From: an uncultured Oscillospiraceae bacterium
Lineage (GTDB): Bacteria > Bacillota > Clostridia > Oscillospirales > Acutalibacteraceae
DNA length: 7,642 nt
Assembly (NCBI GenBank): GCA_900552115.1
Contig: URYP01000107.1
Location: 1-7,642, forward strand
Direction of reading: 5' to 3'
The notes beneath the pieces were generated by a model. That model saw only the letters and a program-made list of their open reading frames with translations. It did no database searches and had not been told where the DNA came from. A program made the translations under genes and the position numbers. The number at the start of each line of letters is the position of its first letter. Position 1 is the stretch's first letter. Below, one piece after another: positions 5,248 to 7,642 of this stretch.

Positions 5248-7128
5248 ATGAGAACCAAACAGTTTAAAGCCGAATCCAAGCGGCTGTTGGATTTGATGAT
5301 TCATTCCATTTATACCCACAAGGAAATTTTTCTGCGGGAGCTGATCTCCAACGCCAGCGACGCGATGGACAAGCTGTATTACCGCTCGCTTAAAGAGCAC
5401 CTGCAGGACGTGAAGCGTGAGGACTTTGCCATCGACATAGCCGTCGACAAGGAGCACCGCACTCTGACCCTGTGGGACACCGGCTGCGGCATGACCGAGG
5501 AGGAGCTGGAGAACAACTTGGGCGTCATTGCCAAAAGCGGGTCGTTTGCTTTCAAAAACGAGCAGGAAAAGACTGACGATGTGGATATCATCGGTCAGTT
5601 TGGCGTGGGTTTTTACTCAGCGTTTATGGTCAGTGACCTGGTGACGGTGATCAGCCGGCCCTACGGCGGCGACCAGGCCTTCCGCTGGGAATCGAAGGGC
5701 GTCGAGGGTTATACGGTGCAGCCCTGTGAAAAGGATTGCGTGGGCACCCAGATCATCCTGCACATCAAGGACAATACGGAGGAGGAAAACTACGACGAAT
5801 TCCTCGATTCCTACCGCCTGCAGGCGCTGATCCGGAAGTATTCCGACTATATCCGCTATCCCATCCGCATGGATGTGGAGTCACGCCGCCCCGTCGAAGG
5901 CAAGGAAGACGAGTTTGAGACGGTGACCGAGGTCAAAACCATCAACAGCATGGTGCCGATCTGGCGGAAAAACCGCAGCGAGGTCGCGCCGGAGGAATAT
6001 AACGCTTTTTATAAGGACAAATTCCACGATTACGAAGACCCGGCGCGGGTCATCTACAGCAGCACGGAGGGCGCGGCCACCTATCAGGCGCTGCTGTTCA
6101 TCCCGGCCCGCGCGCCATATAATTACTATACCCGCGAGTATGAAAAGGGCCTGCAACTTTATGCCAGTGGCGTGCTGATCATGGACAAGTGCGCCGACCT
6201 GCTTCCCGACCATTTCAGCTTTGTCAAGGGATTGGTGGATTCGCAGGACCTGTCCCTCAATATCTCCCGCGAAATGCTCCAGCACGACCGGCAGCTCAAG
6301 CTCATCGCCTCCCGGCTGGAAAAGAAGATCGGCAGCGAGCTGCTCGCCATGCTGCGGAACGATCGGGAAACATATGAAGAATTCTTTAAAAACTTTGGGC
6401 TGCAGCTCAAATACGGGGTGTACAGCGATTTTGGCATGCATAAGGATGACCTGCAGGATCTGCTGATTTTCTGTTCGTCCCATGAAAAAACAATGGTCAC
6501 GCTGGAAGAATACGTGGGCCGGATGAAAGACGACCAGAAGTATATTTACTACGCATGCGGCGAGTCGGCCGATCGGATCGAGCGGATGCCGCAGACCGAG
6601 CTGGTGCGGGACAAGGGCTATGAAATCCTGTATTTGACCGACGACGTGGATGAATTCGCGCTGAAGGCCCTGCATACCTATGCGGAAAAAGAGTTTAAAT
6701 CGGTTTCGGGCGGCGATCTGGGATTTGAAGCGGAGGAAAAGCCAGAGGAAACCGAGGAGCAGAAAGACCTGTTCGCGTTTATGGCCGAAACGCTGGGGGA
6801 CAAAGTCAAAGCCGTGCGGGCGTCCCGCCGGCTGAAGACCCATCCGGTCTGCCTGACCAGCGAGGGCGAAGTGTCGCTGGAGATGGAAAAGGTGCTGGAC
6901 TCCATGCCCGGAAACGCCGGTGTCAAAGCCGAACGGGTGCTGGAGATCAATGAAAGCCACCCCCTTTTCCAGAAGCTGACCCGGCTGTACGCCGACGATC
7001 AGGAGGCCCTGAAAGAATACAGCGAACTGCTCTATGATCAGGCGGCGCTGATGGAGGGCCTGCCCATCGACAATCCGGTGGCCTTTGCCGAAAAGGTGTG
7101 CCGCTTGATGGCGCAGGACAACGCGTGA
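5248..7128 (+). CDS. htpG: Molecular chaperone HtpG (Hsp90)
   Basis: This cytosolic, ATP-dependent Hsp90 chaperone works as a homodimer on late folding intermediates, usually with DnaK. Its 626 aa is close to the 624 of E. coli HtpG, so it is full length. The N-terminal GHKL ATPase domain (about 1-220) shows ELISNASDAMDKL with catalytic Glu31 and Mg-binding Asn35, DTGCGMT with Asp77, the ATP lid around NLGVIAKSGS, and IGQFGVGFYSAF (115-126). The middle domain carries SLNISREMLQ, whose Arg341 corresponds to the ATP-sensing arginine. A short acidic linker (about 494-507) precedes the C-terminal dimerisation domain, and there is no eukaryotic MEEVD tail. The ATG at 5248 is eight bases from AGAGGG. 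Expression should be heat inducible through the promoter and CIRCE operator just upstream. The 3' end overlaps the next gene, giving a two-gene unit. Confidence 0.97.
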   Translation: MRTKQFKAESKRLLDLMIHSIYTHKEIFLRELISNASDAMDKLYYRSLKEHLQDVKREDFAIDIAVDKEHRTLTLWDTGCGMTEEELENNLGVIAKSGSFAFKNEQEKTDDVDIIGQFGVGFYSAFMVSDLVTVISRPYGGDQAFRWESKGVEGYTVQPCEKDCVGTQIILHIKDNTEEENYDEFLDSYRLQALIRKYSDYIRYPIRMDVESRRPVEGKEDEFETVTEVKTINSMVPIWRKNRSEVAPEEYNAFYKDKFHDYEDPARVIYSSTEGAATYQALLFIPARAPYNYYTREYEKGLQLYASGVLIMDKCADLLPDHFSFVKGLVDSQDLSLNISREMLQHDRQLKLIASRLEKKIGSELLAMLRNDRETYEEFFKNFGLQLKYGVYSDFGMHKDDLQDLLIFCSSHEKTMVTLEEYVGRMKDDQKYIYYACGESADRIERMPQTELVRDKGYEILYLTDDVDEFALKALHTYAEKEFKSVSGGDLGFEAEEKPEETEEQKDLFAFMAETLGDKVKAVRASRRLKTHPVCLTSEGEVSLEMEKVLDSMPGNAGVKAERVLEINESHPLFQKLTRLYADDQEALKEYSELLYDQAALMEGLPIDNPVAFAEKVCRLMAQDNA

Positions 7129-7613
7129 GAAGCCGCACCGCCCGGCACATTTTGGCCTGGGCGGCGCTGGCCGTCTGGATGGGCATTATCTTCTGGTTTT
7201 CCGCCCAGCCGGCGGCCGTATCCTCCGCGATGAGCGGGGGCGTGATTGAGCAGGTGGTCGGCAAGGTGACGCCCGGGTTCTCAGAGTTATCCACGGACGA
7301 ACAGGCGGCCGTGGTCGCAAGCTGGCAGACCGCCGTCCGCAAGGGGGCGCATGTGGCGGAGTACGCGCTGCTGGGTGTTCTGCTGTGGGTCGCGCTGGGC
7401 GGACATGTGGCTCGCCAAAGGATACGGGCGGCTGTGTCCGGTGGAATCGGCCTTCTATATGCGGCCAGTGATGAAATACACCAGATCTTCGTCCCGGGCC
7501 GCGGCCCGGGTGCGGTGGACGTGCTGATCGATTTTTCCGGCGTATGCATCGGCGTCGCATTGGCGGCCGGGATAACCGCTTTGTGGCGGCGGCGCCAAAG
7601 AAAACCGGCATAA
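7125..7613 (+). CDS. VanZ-like family membrane protein
   Basis: This is a small integral membrane protein of the VanZ-like family, named after the teicoplanin-resistance protein VanZ. The biochemical role of most members is unknown. The 162-aa product has a first membrane segment (about 9-26) ending in the family signature FWFSAQPA, a hydrophilic loop, and then RKGAHVAEYALLG (72-84), which leads into a second segment. The segment ending YAASDEIHQIFVPGR (112-126) is followed by AVDVLIDFSGVCIG and a last segment (about 131-153). The C-terminus is basic (RRRQRK). I chose GTG 7125 because it overlaps the htpG stop (GTGA), follows AGGA at six bases, and gives the normal short N-terminus. A GTG at 7098 is also in frame. 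The overlap implies translational coupling to htpG, and so probably heat-shock co-expression. Nothing else here suggests glycopeptide resistance, and no vanA/H/X-type genes are present. Confidence 0.9.
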   Translation: MRSRTARHILAWAALAVWMGIIFWFSAQPAAVSSAMSGGVIEQVVGKVTPGFSELSTDEQAAVVASWQTAVRKGAHVAEYALLGVLLWVALGGHVARQRIRAAVSGGIGLLYAASDEIHQIFVPGRGPGAVDVLIDFSGVCIGVALAAGITALWRRRQRKPA

Positions 7614-7618
7614 AAGGA

Positions 7619-7642
7619 GGGCTGCTCCCACGGGAGCAGCCC
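7619..7642 (+). terminator. Probable terminator hairpin after the VanZ-like gene (cut by window end)
   Basis: Perfect 11-nt arms (GGGCTGCTCCC at 7619-7629 and GGGAGCAGCCC at 7632-7642) form a very stable hairpin starting five bases after the stop codon. In reality the apical pairs would open to give a larger loop. The T tract that would confirm a terminator lies beyond the window. Confidence 0.75.

Noticed and set aside
5881..6960. 359-codon minus-strand open frame opposite htpG
   Set aside because: It is an antisense shadow of htpG with no upstream signals. The plus-strand protein is unmistakable Hsp90.
7098..7613. VanZ-like gene as evidence of glycopeptide resistance
   Set aside because: Members of this family are widespread and mostly unlinked to van clusters. 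No ligase, dehydrogenase or dipeptidase genes accompany it here.

Overview
The window looks like a stretch of chromosome from an anaerobic, Gram-positive Clostridia member (Bacillota), possibly near Ruminococcaceae/Oscillospirales. The clues are strong AGGAGG-type ribosome binding sites, consensus sigma-A promoters, a perfect CIRCE element, a lipoprotein with a Thr-rich linker, and the character of the ilv and htpG proteins. The taxon is an inference; nothing in the window fixes it. Most genes are GC-rich. The lipoprotein gene and its upstream region are visibly AT-rich.

Layout. Positions 2-529 (+) hold the C-terminal part of a LysR-type regulator whose DNA-binding domain lies outside the window. 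Two terminators, one facing each way, separate it from a convergent branched-chain amino acid operon on the minus strand, read ilvB (4052-2430), ilvN (2415-1915), ilvC (1706-693). IlvBN makes 2-acetolactate or 2-aceto-2-hydroxybutyrate, and IlvC isomerises and reduces these, so the operon encodes the first two shared steps of valine, leucine and isoleucine synthesis. It starts at a textbook TTGACA-17-TATAAT promoter with a leader of only about 30 nt, which leaves no room for a T-box or peptide attenuator ahead of ilvB. A 208-bp spacer full of inverted repeats separates ilvN from ilvC.

From 4053 to 4278 lies a divergent intergenic region. It also carries a good extended -10 promoter for an AT-rich lipoprotein gene of unknown function (4279-5139, +). 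Next comes a heat-shock unit: a sigma-A promoter, a perfect CIRCE operator (5195-5221), htpG (Hsp90, 5248-7128), and a VanZ-like small membrane protein (7125-7613) whose start overlaps the htpG stop. A strong hairpin, probably the terminator, ends the window.

No phage, insertion sequence, CRISPR array, tRNA, rRNA or obviously new multi-gene system is visible. The points most worth a second look are the CIRCE-controlled htpG/VanZ-like pair, three departures of IlvB from typical acetohydroxyacid synthases (Leu at the substrate-selecting Trp position, no C-terminal tail, RN in the ThDP motif), the altered cofactor loop of IlvC, and the hairpin-rich ilvN-ilvC spacer.
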